Below, piece by piece: positions 1 to 9,793 of a DNA stretch of 64,000 nt. This DNA is from Batkoa obscura (lineage: Eukaryota > Entomophthoromycota > Entomophthoromycetes > Entomophthorales > Batkoaceae): the NCBI GenBank assembly GCA_030770535.1, contig JASVEC010000005.1:1798001-1862000 (forward strand), read 5' to 3'. A program made the position numbers and the translations under genes. Within the stretch, counting starts at the first letter, position 1; every line of letters starts with the position of its first letter. The notes below the pieces were generated by a model that worked only from the letters and a program-made list of their open reading frames with translations, had not been told where the DNA came from and did no database searches.

Positions 1-177
1 AATCTTTACAGAAGGGGTGGAAATTCAAAAATTAAACTCAGCACTTTTTTACTATAAAATAATAATTGAAAAAAGTATAAATAGTAAATAAAATAGCAGA
101 AAAATCATTAAAAAGATAATAAATATATAATCTTTCTTTACTGATCTTTATTGACATAAATAAAATTTGGTGGTAAT

Positions 178-603
178 ATGAACAAGAGTGGAGTGATTCT
201 TCCTAGCTTAAAAGATTTGTTTGGAGATTTTTTATTACCTGGCCCAAAAATTGTTTTGGTAGATAATAGCGCAAATAGTTGCAGCTCAACAGATAATACC
301 ATTATTAGCGCAAATGATACTTTTTCACCTCCAAGATATTATTATGCTGGAATAAACAATAATTATAATCAAAATGGTGCTGCCGATAACAAAATGAGAA
401 ATGTCAGCTATAGAATACGTAAATCTAAAGAGCAAGAAGATATATTATACCAAGTGTTTCAAAGAACACCATTTCCGGATAAGGTTTTAAGGAAAAGGTT
501 GTCCGAAAAACTTTCATTGCCTGTACGTAAAATTCAAATCTGGTTCCAGAACCAAAGACAAAAAGTTAAACTATTAAGGAATTTTCAATCCCTTCCTCTA
601 TAA
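178..603 (+). CDS. Small homeodomain protein (paralog 1 of 3)
   Basis: A 141-residue intronless ORF. The homeodomain spans about residues 75-134 and ends in a clear recognition helix, KIQIWFQNQRQK, with W48, F49, Q50 and N51 in canonical positions and Gln at 52, where Arg is usual. The spacing fits a typical 60-residue, non-TALE homeodomain. An N-terminal motif, LPSLKDLFGDFL (residues 8-19), recurs in the two other homeodomain genes of this window. The middle is low-complexity, rich in Ser, Asn and Asp. Known of the family: sequence-specific DNA-binding transcription regulator, nuclear. Inferred: a lineage-specific expanded family; the target genes are unknown. The start ATG directly precedes the conserved motif. 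Confidence 0.88.
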   Translation: MNKSGVILPSLKDLFGDFLLPGPKIVLVDNSANSCSSTDNTIISANDTFSPPRYYYAGINNNYNQNGAADNKMRNVSYRIRKSKEQEDILYQVFQRTPFPDKVLRKRLSEKLSLPVRKIQIWFQNQRQKVKLLRNFQSLPL

Positions 604-2380
604 GCTATTCTAGTTAACCTTTTATTTTTTATGATCTTCATAAGCTTTAAATAGGCCAGCTAATTTTTTAATTAATTTCCGTTCTTTATTTTGATATTAT
701 ATATACTATTAAAAATACATTATTTTTATATTAAGTACTATTATACAGGTTAACTTTTTTTAATAAACTTAAAATTGTAATTATAAAATTAATGATTTCT
801 ATATCTGCCTTTTGACAATTTGCATCTAAAATCTTTCAAATATAAATTCTAAAGCCCTGTTTATTTTTTATTTGTTTATTATAGGTTACACTTAAATGTA
901 TACATTATTGGTTCTAAAAATTATTATATAGTCAAATATAGCTTCTCCAATTCTATTCCGACTTAATTTGCAGTAATTTTAGTCAGTTATCTAGTATAAG
1001 GTTTTTTTAAAGTCTAGTCTGTAGATTTTAGCCTAGCTTAAGCAAAATTTTATTATTAAATGAGCAGTTAACAAAGTTAGAACAAAGTTGCAACAGCTGT
1101 ATGCTAAAGTGATAAATCAAAAGAAAGGGGGAGATTAAGCATCTGATCTAGATCAAGTTAAATTCCGCCATTGAATGTAAAATTAATATTTAACTACCCC
1201 TTTTGATATTTCGGGATCTTTCTATATATATTTTAGCAATTTAAAATACACACCTGTAAACCCAAAAAATTGAATAATAATATTTTTTGCTTTAAAGCAG
1301 TATATAAAAATAAAATCTTTAGTTTTAAAAAAGGCGATTACTTTTTACAAGTGAATCCCAGTTCTGATTCGAGATTGCAACCTTTAACTGTTACTTTTAA
1401 AATTTATTCCCAAAATAATATTTCAAACCATGTTTTATTTAAATTTTGGTATTATTAAACTTTAATTAATGTTAATATATAACATGAGCTAATCGAATTT
1501 AACTATTTATAAAGCTAAATCATATATCATAAAATAGTTGTAAATTAAATAGTTTTTTACGATAATTTTAATCAACTCGTAATAATGTTATTAGTATAAT
1601 GTCTGCTAATAATTGTACAACTCAAAACAATTATAAAATTATATTATCATTTTAGAAACGGGACTTTTAAGTCGGAATTTTTGTATAAAGGCAGTATATA
1701 AACGGAAAGTTTTTTAAAAATTATTTTTATAGAATAAGTCTCTCAGAAAAAGTTCGATTTAGTATCCCTGCTCAAATGACCCCATTTAAAAAGCAAATTT
1801 ATTATATTAATAAGCCAAAAAGTAATAGAATGTTGTATCTTAACTATGATAATAATGACATCTTTTTTCAATGGTCCTACTTAGTCATTTATATAAGCCA
1901 AAGGTGTAACTTTGTTATGTTGAGATCGAATATCTCAAGTGATTTAAAGATATTTAAATAAGGTGATATAATAAAAGGAGTAAATAAAAAATAGTGAGTG
2001 TGAAAAATGATCTCAGTGTTAAAAATAAAATAACTATTTGCAATACTATAAAGATAACGTTAAATAGTCTTACTCAGAAGCTTAGATATAATTCAGGCTT
2101 CTACAACAGAAATAATATTACTAGAAGTTTCTATTACTCAGAAATTAATCTAAAGGTATAAATAGATAGCTTAATCTTAGATTAAGGGGATTTAACTCAT
2201 TATTGAATTCAATAATCATAGTTACATACTTCGTAAAATACAGTCTAGCTAAATTAAATCAAGTTGAAGTAATTTATAAATTATAAAATGGGGTATCATT
2301 TAAATAGAATTGTAGTTACGAATACTGAAATATATATAAGTAAAAAGATATTTTTGAGAAAAACAAAATTTAGAATAATA
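604..2380. other. Intergenic, no supported gene
   Basis: About 1.8 kb of AT-rich sequence between two homeobox genes on the same strand. Short open frames of about 60 codons near 1270-1460 and 1776-1961 have no recognisable motif and no plausible family. No MITE copy or RNA gene was seen. Confidence 0.6.
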
Positions 2381-2725
2381 ATGAAAACCTATAATGTTAA
2401 GTTGCCAAGTATTAATGAATTGTTTTATGATATACTAAATAACGATTCTTCATCAAATAATAAATCCGATAATGCCTTATTTAACAAAAGTAGCGATTAC
2501 TTGACTAGCAGCAGTAGCGAAAACATAATAAATATATATACGAATTTAAGAGTACGTAAATCGAGGCACCAAGAAAGCATGTTGTTTGATTTCTATAAAG
2601 AGAACCACTACCCTACTAAAAAAGAAAGGATTTGGTTATCTAATGCTTTAAACTTGAGTGAAAGAAAAATCCAAATTTGGTTTCAAAACCAACGTAGAAA
2701 AGAAAAAACATTAGTCTCAATTTGA
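2381..2725 (+). CDS. Small homeodomain protein (paralog 2 of 3)
   Basis: The predicted protein is 114 residues from the ATG at 2381. The frame is open upstream to 2288, but the later ATG is preferred because it places the shared N-terminal motif LPSINELFYDIL at residues 8-19, as in paralog 1. The homeodomain is at about residues 53-112, with the recognition helix KIQIWFQNQRRK and Q50/N51. A Ser/Asn-rich linker joins the two parts. No introns. Likely a nuclear DNA-binding regulator of the same expanded family as the genes at 178-603 and 9425-9793. Partner and targets are unknown. Confidence 0.86.
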   Translation: MKTYNVKLPSINELFYDILNNDSSSNNKSDNALFNKSSDYLTSSSSENIINIYTNLRVRKSRHQESMLFDFYKENHYPTKKERIWLSNALNLSERKIQIWFQNQRRKEKTLVSI

Positions 2726-3952
2726 GATTTTGTTAGCCAGTTTATTAATATATGAAATAAAATTATTTGTTTTTTATTACTTAGAATTAAAAAAGTTTTA
2801 ACAAAATAAATTGATACTATAAATAAAAGATTACTTTTTGTAGAAATTCGTAAACTTAAACTTCAAATATTTTATTGGGACAAAACAAAAACTAAATGGA
2901 TGTTCTACCTGAGCAGAAGGACCAAGTCTAAAAGGTCAGATAAAACCCAAACTAAGAGACTTTGTTTATAATTATTTTATGCACTTTGATATTGTGAAAT
3001 TTATGGTAAAGACCCCCCTTTTTGAAGATGAAATTATATAAGGAAATACCTTTTTTATGTAACACGGCTAAAAATAACTTGGCTATATTAAAAATGGTCG
3101 AAAAATGAAACAAGAGCATCTTAATATTTCTCCTTTTAATATTCTTATCAAATTGAGTTTTGTCTTCTACCTTCATTTAAAAGTGGGCGTTATTCGAAAA
3201 GTAAACATCAAGTTTTTCTTACCTTAAAACACCCATTTTATCTGTGTTTTTGCTTTTGCTATCATATCAAGTTCGATAAAGCTTTAGTTTATTTTTTCAC
3301 TATAAAGGAGAAGTTTAAAACCAAAATATTCCCAAACTAATTCTAAATAAAATAGAACCTTACTAAATATAGATAAATCCGATATTGCCATCCCTTTCAT
3401 AAAATGCCCATAAAAATAAATTAAATATTTTCAAGTGACTAAATATTAACCTTAAAATAATAATTATTGGTAAAATTCATGTTCTAAATAAAACAATAAT
3501 AATATTAGTTTGCTGAGTTGAAAAAACATGCTTATAAAGGGGTATTTAATTTTTAATCTTTTTAATAAAGTAGAAAGTTTGCCATTTTAAAAATAAACCA
3601 AGCATTCTGTACCCAACTTTATTTTTTGATTAAATAATCAAATAGTCATCCCTTTTTAATATCTAAATTTTTATATCAGTCTAATACTTAACAGTTTCCA
3701 AATTCAAATATTAATTGAACTTTTCCACAAAATTCATGCTCAAAGTGATATTTTAACTCATAGTAATTATTTTGTTTCAAATTAAAAATTGTATGAAAAA
3801 TAAATATAACAATAATCTATATATATGATGATATGAAAACAAAAAGGCTTTATTATAACGAAATTTGTCATTATTGGCTTAACAAAAACCACAATAAAGT
3901 ATTAGTTAATTTTAAAAACCAGCAGCACTTCAGAAATTCAAACTCAATATTT

Positions 3953-4036
3953 GAGAGTGTTTTTTTTGACTTCATTATTTTTTCCATTTTCTAAGCGCCA
4001 TTTAAGCGGAAAATTTGTTGGTAAAATTCTTAAAAA
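3953..4036 (-). mobile_element. MITE copy, one end degraded
   Basis: Begins GAGAGTGTTTTTTTTG and carries the family core (TTTCCATTTT, AAGCG, GGAAAATTTGTT). Its right terminus is lost. A detached piece of the opposite end (GGGATGTATTTTTGTG) lies about 30 bp further on, near 4068. Confidence 0.75.
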
Positions 4037-4714
4037 GTGGACATTTTGTAATTAAACCTAATATTAAGGGATGTATTTTTGTGTTTATAAAAGTGTGTAA
4101 ATCATAAGTGAAAATAGTGTAATTTCAGATATAGTTCCACCCAGATGGTCTATTACTATAAAAAAGTAGTATCCAAGGTTAGAAGGCGAGTTGGTGTACT
4201 TTCAGTCTTTTTAATGGCTTATTAGGTTAATTGTATAGTGTAGCCATTATTAAAATCCCCTTTTAAATATAAAATCATTATTGATCATAATTTAAGTAGC
4301 AAATAATATACAACTTTTTCGGTATAGGCTTTATAGCCAAACATTATATTGTAATAAGTCCAATCGTTTATTTAAAATTTTGTAAATTATATACAGGCAA
4401 ATTTTCGAAACAAACTTCATAGTCATAGTGTTTTTATACTTATGTACTACCACTGGAAACTTTAAAATATTAGTTTTATACTGGAAATTGATTTATAAAT
4501 TAATAGCTTCATAAAACTACCAGCCTATAAAATTAAAGAAGGTACAATTGTTGCAGCTCTTTTACGACCTAATTAATTACTTATTTAGAAACAAATTTTA
4601 TCTTAAAAGTTTGATTGGAATATGATGAACTAGGGCTTAAAAGTGGTTATAATTCGCTCATAAAAATTAGCACTAAAAAAGTCATAAAAAATTATAATAG
4701 TTGTATTTAAATAT

Positions 4715-4812
4715 GGAGATGTTTTTTTTGTCTTTATTACTTTTTCCATTTTTAAGCACTATTTGAGTGGAAAGATTATTAGCAAAATTCTTAAACGAAA
4801 AAATACATCCCC
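4715..4812 (-). mobile_element. MITE (GGGG-MITE family)
   Basis: 98 bp, ends GGAGATG and CATCCCC, flanked on both sides by ATAT (4711-4714 and 4813-4816). Orientation is given by the end carrying TTTCATTA-like sequence. The family has no coding capacity of its own beyond an open run through the element. Confidence 0.85.
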
Positions 4813-6202
4813 ATATCTTGATAGATTGATCCTTAAAATTGAATAAAAAAGCTCCATTATATAAAGTAATTTGTTTTATATCGACCTTTTCCTTTGATTA
4901 TTTGGACGTATTTAAAGGATAGTCTTTTAATATATAGTACAGATGAAGAAAATTTTATCTAAGCAATGTAGGTACAAAAAGTTAATAGTCCAAAGAGTAG
5001 TAATTTATCGCAAAAAAGCCAATTTCCATCTCAAAACTATACATATATACTAGAATTTCCCATAAGACCTATAAGTTTATGTTAGAATAATAATAATGCT
5101 GTTGCTTATAACAATAATATTTTTATCAAATGTCATTTTTCTAAACGTACTAAGTTCAAAAATAAATGAAGCAGGGATTTATTTCAATAAAATAAAAACC
5201 AAAGTTTAAAAAGTGACTAACCTGGAAAATATTAGGAAGATAACATAGTAAGCATCTCGTTGCTGTAATTCTGCACCTTTATAAAACTACTATTCAAAAA
5301 ACCAATAGGAACTTGAGAAACACTAATGTTTTTATGAATATAATTTACCCGTGATAGTACAAAGCCTTGAGGTTATCGTAAGCTTTGAATCCTTTTGTTT
5401 ACTTATAATATAGTTTTAACAAATCCAAATGATTCAAGTGCTGTTTAGAATTAATTTTTTATAAATGTTTATCATTTGTGTGTATGATTAAACTCCTAAT
5501 TGTCCACTTAATGATTTACCTTTTTTTGATTACCTATTCGAATACAAAGTTTGCTTCATTTAAAACAAGAAAAGCTAAGTGAATAAAAGAAAAGATAACA
5601 AAAAGTAGATACCACTAGTTCAAGTTAGACTAAGATTCGACAAAAAAAATCAGTTTCCTAGTTTAACATCTGGAATTTATTATATTGTCTTTGGTAGGGT
5701 TTAGTACAATGTTGGATATACAGGACACTAAAACCTTAGCTTTTCATCACTATAAATCAGTTTATAAAATCCACTAGACCTTTTCTTCTTAGAACCATTT
5801 TAGCTAAAAAAATCTTGACTAATATATAATTCTCTATTCCCTAAGAGAACCACTTGTTCAGAAGGAATGAAGTTGCTTGCAAAATGTTTTCTAACGATGG
5901 AAATTAACTACTTTTTGATTTTTCCTCTAATTATCATTTAACATAAGTTTTTGATTTTTACTTAACAAAAGTCGTCTTGGTCTATAATTTTTTTGATCCC
6001 CTTAAGGGAGTGCTTTGGACTAAATATCTAAAAAACAACTTTTAAATTATGTCATATAAAAAATTGAAAGTTTAAAGCTTTTTAAGTTAAAGATGCCTAT
6101 CTTTATACATTTTATTATTTTAATCAATAAAGCTGTTTGCTTAGGAAATAGGATTGAAAAAAGATTGAAAATAATAGATTTATAATATGACTGATAAAAT
6201 AT

Positions 6203-6300
6203 GAGAGTGTTTTTTTGACTTCATTATTTTTTTCATTTTTTAAGCGCTATTTAAGCGGAAATTTTGTTAGTAAAATTCTTAAGCACAAAAAGACATCCCC
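6203..6300 (-). mobile_element. MITE (GGGG-MITE family)
   Basis: 98 bp, GAGAGTG to CATCCCC, with ATAT on both flanks. Confidence 0.85.
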
Positions 6301-6498
6301 ATATAGTAGATACTCAGATATTTACTAATAATAATAAACACTAAGTATATAAAGCAATATATATGTTGATTTCAAGCAAAAGAATAACCAATTTTTAAGT
6401 GCTAAATGAATTTATAAAACTAACTATAGAAGTTAAGATACCCCCTAATATAACTAAAAAAATAAAAAGCTGAAAATATATACAATAGAGCATTATAT

Positions 6499-6596
6499 GA
6501 GGATCTTTTTTTTGGCTCCATCATTTTTTCCATTTTTTAAGCACTATTTGAGCGGAAAGATTGTTAGTAAAATTCCTAAGCAAAAAAACACATCTT
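6499..6596 (-). mobile_element. MITE (GGGG-MITE family), degraded end
   Basis: Begins GAGGATC after an ATAT flank. The right terminus has drifted (CATCTTT instead of CATCCCC). Confidence 0.75.
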
Positions 6597-6601
6597 TATA
6601 C

Positions 6602-6655
6602 GGGGATGTATTTTTTTGTTCAAAAATTTTACTATAATTTCTTCACTTTAATCCT
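6602..6655 (+). mobile_element. MITE fragment
   Basis: Starts GGGGATGTATTTTTTTG and runs through the ATTTTACTA and TTCACT core, then ends abruptly. It abuts the previous MITE. Confidence 0.6.
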
Positions 6656-7130
6656 TAAAAAATAAAAAAAGCGACAAAACTAAAAAAAGATCTACATATA
6701 TTTAAGTATAAAGTAATAAAAATAAAGGTAATAAAAAGTAAACTAAACAATAGATATAAGCTTTAATATAAAAATAAAATAAAACTGTTAAGTTTAAGTT
6801 AATTTTAAAGACTTTTTTATTTAAATCGATTTATATAAGCAATATCATTTGATTTTTAATAGGTTTATATTATAATACTACAATAAATATGGGGATGTCT
6901 AAGTTAGCTGAATTTCTACTAAATTTAATAGAAATTTTCGAATTAGCAAGGCTTTTACCAATATAATACCTACATTGATATCAATCAAAATTGTAGTATG
7001 TAAATAAATACATATTTTTATAAAGTTTTATTGAGAAACATTTATTATCAACTGCTTTATAACCAACACTGTATATTTGTTATCAAATAAATAAGCTATT
7101 TTGATATTATAATTACATTATTAATATATT

Positions 7131-7270
7131 ACCAAGTTAATAAATAGCTGTATGGGAGGGAGTGGTTAGCCCCAAAGCTATAACTAACCATCCCTATATA
7201 GTACAATTAATATAATAATAGTTTTTACATATTATTACAGTTACTGTTCTTTGCTATTTATTAACTTGGC
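7131..7270. repeat. 18-bp inverted-repeat module inside E5
   Basis: Arms ACCAAGTTAATAAATAGC and GCTATTTATTAACTTGGC enclose a smaller hairpin (GGGAGGGAGTGGTTAG against CTAACCATCCC). The same module is found in E2 (16271-16405) and E4 (29795-29931). Confidence 0.8.
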
Positions 7271-7280
7271 TATTAATAAT

Positions 7281-7325
7281 ATAAGTAATATTAACATAAG
7301 TAATATTAACATAAGTAATATTAAC
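7281..7325. repeat. Three tandem 15-bp repeats
   Basis: ATAAGTAATATTAAC occurs three times without mismatch inside E5. The other E copies carry about one unit, so this is a local expansion. Confidence 0.9.
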
Positions 7326-7477
7326 ATTTAATAATTGATTTCTATTATTTTTATAAGGTAAACTGGGATTGATCTTTTAATTTTTCTATTTTCTATAGAC
7401 TTTATAACTCTAATTGTAGCTATATCGCTTTTTTTGATGTATCAGATACTGGATAACAATGTAGTTTATTGTTATGT

Positions 7478-8042
7478 TTAATAAAGCGTAAACACTTCTT
7501 TAATGCCTTGGATCTCTATTACTCTTTTTGTATTTTTGTTTCTTTTATACTTTTTAAAGATTATATCTGTTTTCCCTTTATCAACAATCGAGTTATTAAT
7601 TTTATTATGCTCGCAAATAAAAACCTCGAATCTTGAAACTAATTGATTGATATCTTCTATTTTACCCAATACCGATATAGCTTGTTTGTTGTAATGATCT
7701 AAAATCATTATACAACTTTTGCTATTTAATTTTTTAATAGTTTCATTAAATGTGTTTTTTTGAGTATCAACACAGAATTTATGTAATTTGTATAACTTTT
7801 CTTCTTTATTAAAAACTTCTTCTATTTCTACTTTGTTTTTTATTGCTGTATTTGTTTTATTTTCAAACAACTTTTTTTTAACTGTATACTGGGCACATAT
7901 ATTACATAAATTTGTTTTTCTTGCTGGATTTTTGAAATTACTTGATATATATTTAAAAAATGTTGACCTAGCTACTGCTTTATCTTTTAAATCATTAAAA
8001 TATTTATTATATATCATTCTTCTACTTTTATTTAATATATAT
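7478..8042 (-). pseudogene. Transposase remnant of E5, catalytic core deleted in frame
   Basis: The frame is open from the MITE junction and matches the transposase from its RRMIY region through the CNIC zinc-type motif to the C-terminus. Relative to E2 it lacks 51 bp, removing 17 residues around the first Asp motif, and 345 bp, removing 115 residues including WADTGNHF and HHGKS. Both gaps are multiples of three and both lie between short direct repeats (CTAGAT-like and TTAGGT). The protein could bind DNA at most; it cannot be catalytic. An ATG formed at the MITE junction extends this frame upstream to 8143. Confidence 0.8.
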
Positions 8043-8141
8043 GGGGATGGATTTTTGTGTTTAAGAATTCTACTAACAACTTTTCCACTGAAATAGTGCT
8101 TAAAAGATGGAAAAAGTAATGAAGCTAAAAAAAACACCCCC
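8043..8141 (+). mobile_element. MITE inserted in E5
   Basis: 99 bp, GGGGATGG to ACACCCCC, with ATAT on both flanks, placed in the transposase coding remnant just before the ILNKSRR block. Confidence 0.9.
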
Positions 8142-8283
8142 ATATATTATCTGATGAATATTTACTATCATTGTTTTTTTTATTAAATCTTGATGAAATA
8201 GTTGAATCATTTAGTAAATATTGTATAATAGTTTCAGTTTGCTCATCTTTAGTTTTTTTGTATTTTTAATAATAAGTTGTAAC

Positions 8284-8723
8284 TGTGAAATCTGGTACTC
8301 AGGGTTTGGAGTCAAGAACAGCTATTGCTGGGTTGACTACACTATAAGTCGAAAAGTCTTAGTTTATGAGGAATAGCACGTAATAGGTTACAAGCTATAT
8401 AAGACAAATAGAATAGACAATACTAATGTAAAATCTATGTAAAATACTATTAAGAAAACTTAGTGGCTTTATTAAATGTTCGAGATATCAGGGAATAATT
8501 CAGTTAAAAAGCCTCGAACTATTATACTCTGTAAACTCTTTTATACTCTGAAAAGTATAAATATCAAAATGAGAAGATAATATTCTTTTGGATGGAGCTA
8601 GAAATTCTCATAACAAATCAAAATAAGAACATGGGATTGATTTCCTCTGAACTCGAGAACACAACAGCTTAGGCGATTGTTATGTTATAATTAACCATGG
8701 GACTGACAAAGCGATATTCCACA
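8284..8723 (+). mobile_element. LTR-like repeat, copy 1 (fossil)
   Basis: About 440 bp, beginning TGTGAAAT and ending ATTCCACA, the TG...CA form of a long terminal repeat, with a TATA-like TATAAATA near the middle. No internal domain adjoins it, so it resembles a solo LTR; the family (copia or gypsy kin) cannot be told. It is close to the copy at 26796-27242, which suggests moderate age. No convincing 5-bp target repeat was seen, so an unrelated non-autonomous element remains possible. Confidence 0.55.
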
Positions 8724-8914
8724 ACATTAATAACAATTGTTTAGAAAAAAATTGTATAAAAACTTGTTAAGTTAGTTATTGTTAAATAAATTATATTTTA
8801 TTTATATTTCAAATTCTACAAAAGATATTATAAAACTTTAAAAGTTAATGGTTTTTGAAAAAAAGTATGGTACATAGAAAACGTTAAAATAGACAAAACA
8901 TCACTGCACTGTAT

Positions 8915-9012
8915 GGGGATATATTTTTGTGTTTAAGAATTTAACTAATAATCTTTTCACTCAAACAACGCTTAAAAAATGAAAAAAGGGATGAAATCAA
9001 AAAAACATTCTC
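8915..9012 (+). mobile_element. MITE (GGGG-MITE family)
   Basis: GGGGATATATTTTTGTG to CATTCTC, flanks GTAT and ATAT. Confidence 0.8.
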
Positions 9013-9167
9013 ATATTATTTAAAATTTATAAAACAAATCAGTCACTGTTTATCAAAAATATAGCAGCAAATGAAACTTACTAGATCCACATTATATAAC
9101 TATTTATAAACATGTAATTTATTATGATTAATGAATAATAATTTAAAGTATTTGAAAAGAAAGATAT

Positions 9168-9262
9168 GAGGATGTTTTTTTTGGTTTCATCACTTTTTCC
9201 ATTTTTTAAGCGTTGTTTGAGTGAAAAGATTATTAGTTAAATTCTTACAAAAATACATCCCC
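9168..9262 (-). mobile_element. MITE (GGGG-MITE family)
   Basis: GAGGATG to CATCCCC, flanks ATAT and ACAT. Lies about 160 bp beyond the 3' end of the reverse-strand homeobox gene. Confidence 0.8.
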
Positions 9263-9424
9263 ACATCATATTTAAAAATAAATTGCTTATACGCATTAAA
9301 GTAAGTATAATCTTTTAGACTATTAACTATAACATTGATCCAAATTAAAAAATTTCACATAAAAAGGCTCCAAAATAAAGTAGATAAATAAAGTAAAAAC
9401 AATTGATGAAATGAGATTAAAGTT

Positions 9425-9793
9425 TTATTTATACAAGTAAATGATTTGACATTCCTTACTCTTTTGCCTTTTATTTTGAAACCAAATTTGTACCTTCCTT
9501 TCGTCTAAGCTTAAGTATTCGGATAACTGGGCTCTATCAGATTTTGTTGGAAACGGATTGAGCTTGAAAGACTTTAATAATATGTTTTCTTGATAAGCTG
9601 TTTTACGTACCCTTTGACTAGCTTTATATTTCTTAGCTGGAGATTTAATCAAGTCTTCATGGTTAATAAACTTAACAGAGTTACTTGAATTTCCTTTAGA
9701 TGGTATTATTTCGCCTTTTGGACTTAGAATATCATAGAATAAATCTCTTATGCTAGGTAAATTTAATGTTTGGTTCATTTTATTGACATTCAC
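9425..9793 (-). CDS. Small homeodomain protein (paralog 3 of 3)
   Basis: A 122-residue intronless protein. The shared N-terminal motif LPSIRDLFYDIL is at residues 12-23. The homeodomain is at about 57-116, with the recognition helix KVQIWFQNKRQK (W48, Q50, N51). The linker is Lys/Ser/Asn-rich (PAKKYKASQRVRK just before the domain), and the basic stretch may also serve nuclear import. It lies on the opposite strand to the other two paralogs and is flanked by MITEs on both sides. A second ATG five codons in is equally possible as start. Function inferred: transcription regulator; targets unknown. Confidence 0.87.
   Translation of the reverse strand: MNVNKMNQTLNLPSIRDLFYDILSPKGEIIPSKGNSSNSVKFINHEDLIKSPAKKYKASQRVRKTAYQENILLKSFKLNPFPTKSDRAQLSEYLSLDERKVQIWFQNKRQKSKECQIIYLYK

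Larger units (their letters stand above)
2726..6890. other. Gene-free stretch with scattered MITEs
   Basis: No supported gene over about 4.2 kb. It contains MITE copies or pieces at 3953, 4715, 6203, 6499 and 6602, listed separately. The rest is AT-rich with frequent stops in all frames. Confidence 0.6.
6891..8283 (-). mobile_element. Transposon E, copy E5 (internally deleted)
   Basis: Reverse-strand copy of the DNA transposon family described at 14147-16690. Its 3' terminus is GGGGATGTC at 6891, after an ATAT flank, joined directly to an internal block (TAAGTTAG...), so about 120 bp of subterminal sequence are gone. It retains the 3' inverted-repeat module (7131-7270) and transposase remnants. 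A MITE is inserted at 8043-8141. The 5' side stops at 8283, where an LTR-like repeat begins; the rest of the element is missing on the far side. Confidence 0.8.

Noticed and set aside
7788-8096. A 102-codon forward open frame rich in hydrophobic residues
   Set aside because: It is the antisense of the transposase remnant of E5 and of a MITE; no independent support.
8470-8480. GTTCGAGAT in the LTR-like repeat as a possible tRNA T-loop (internal promoter B box)
   Set aside because: No matching A box at the right distance and no tRNA-like fold; the unit ends TG...CA instead.
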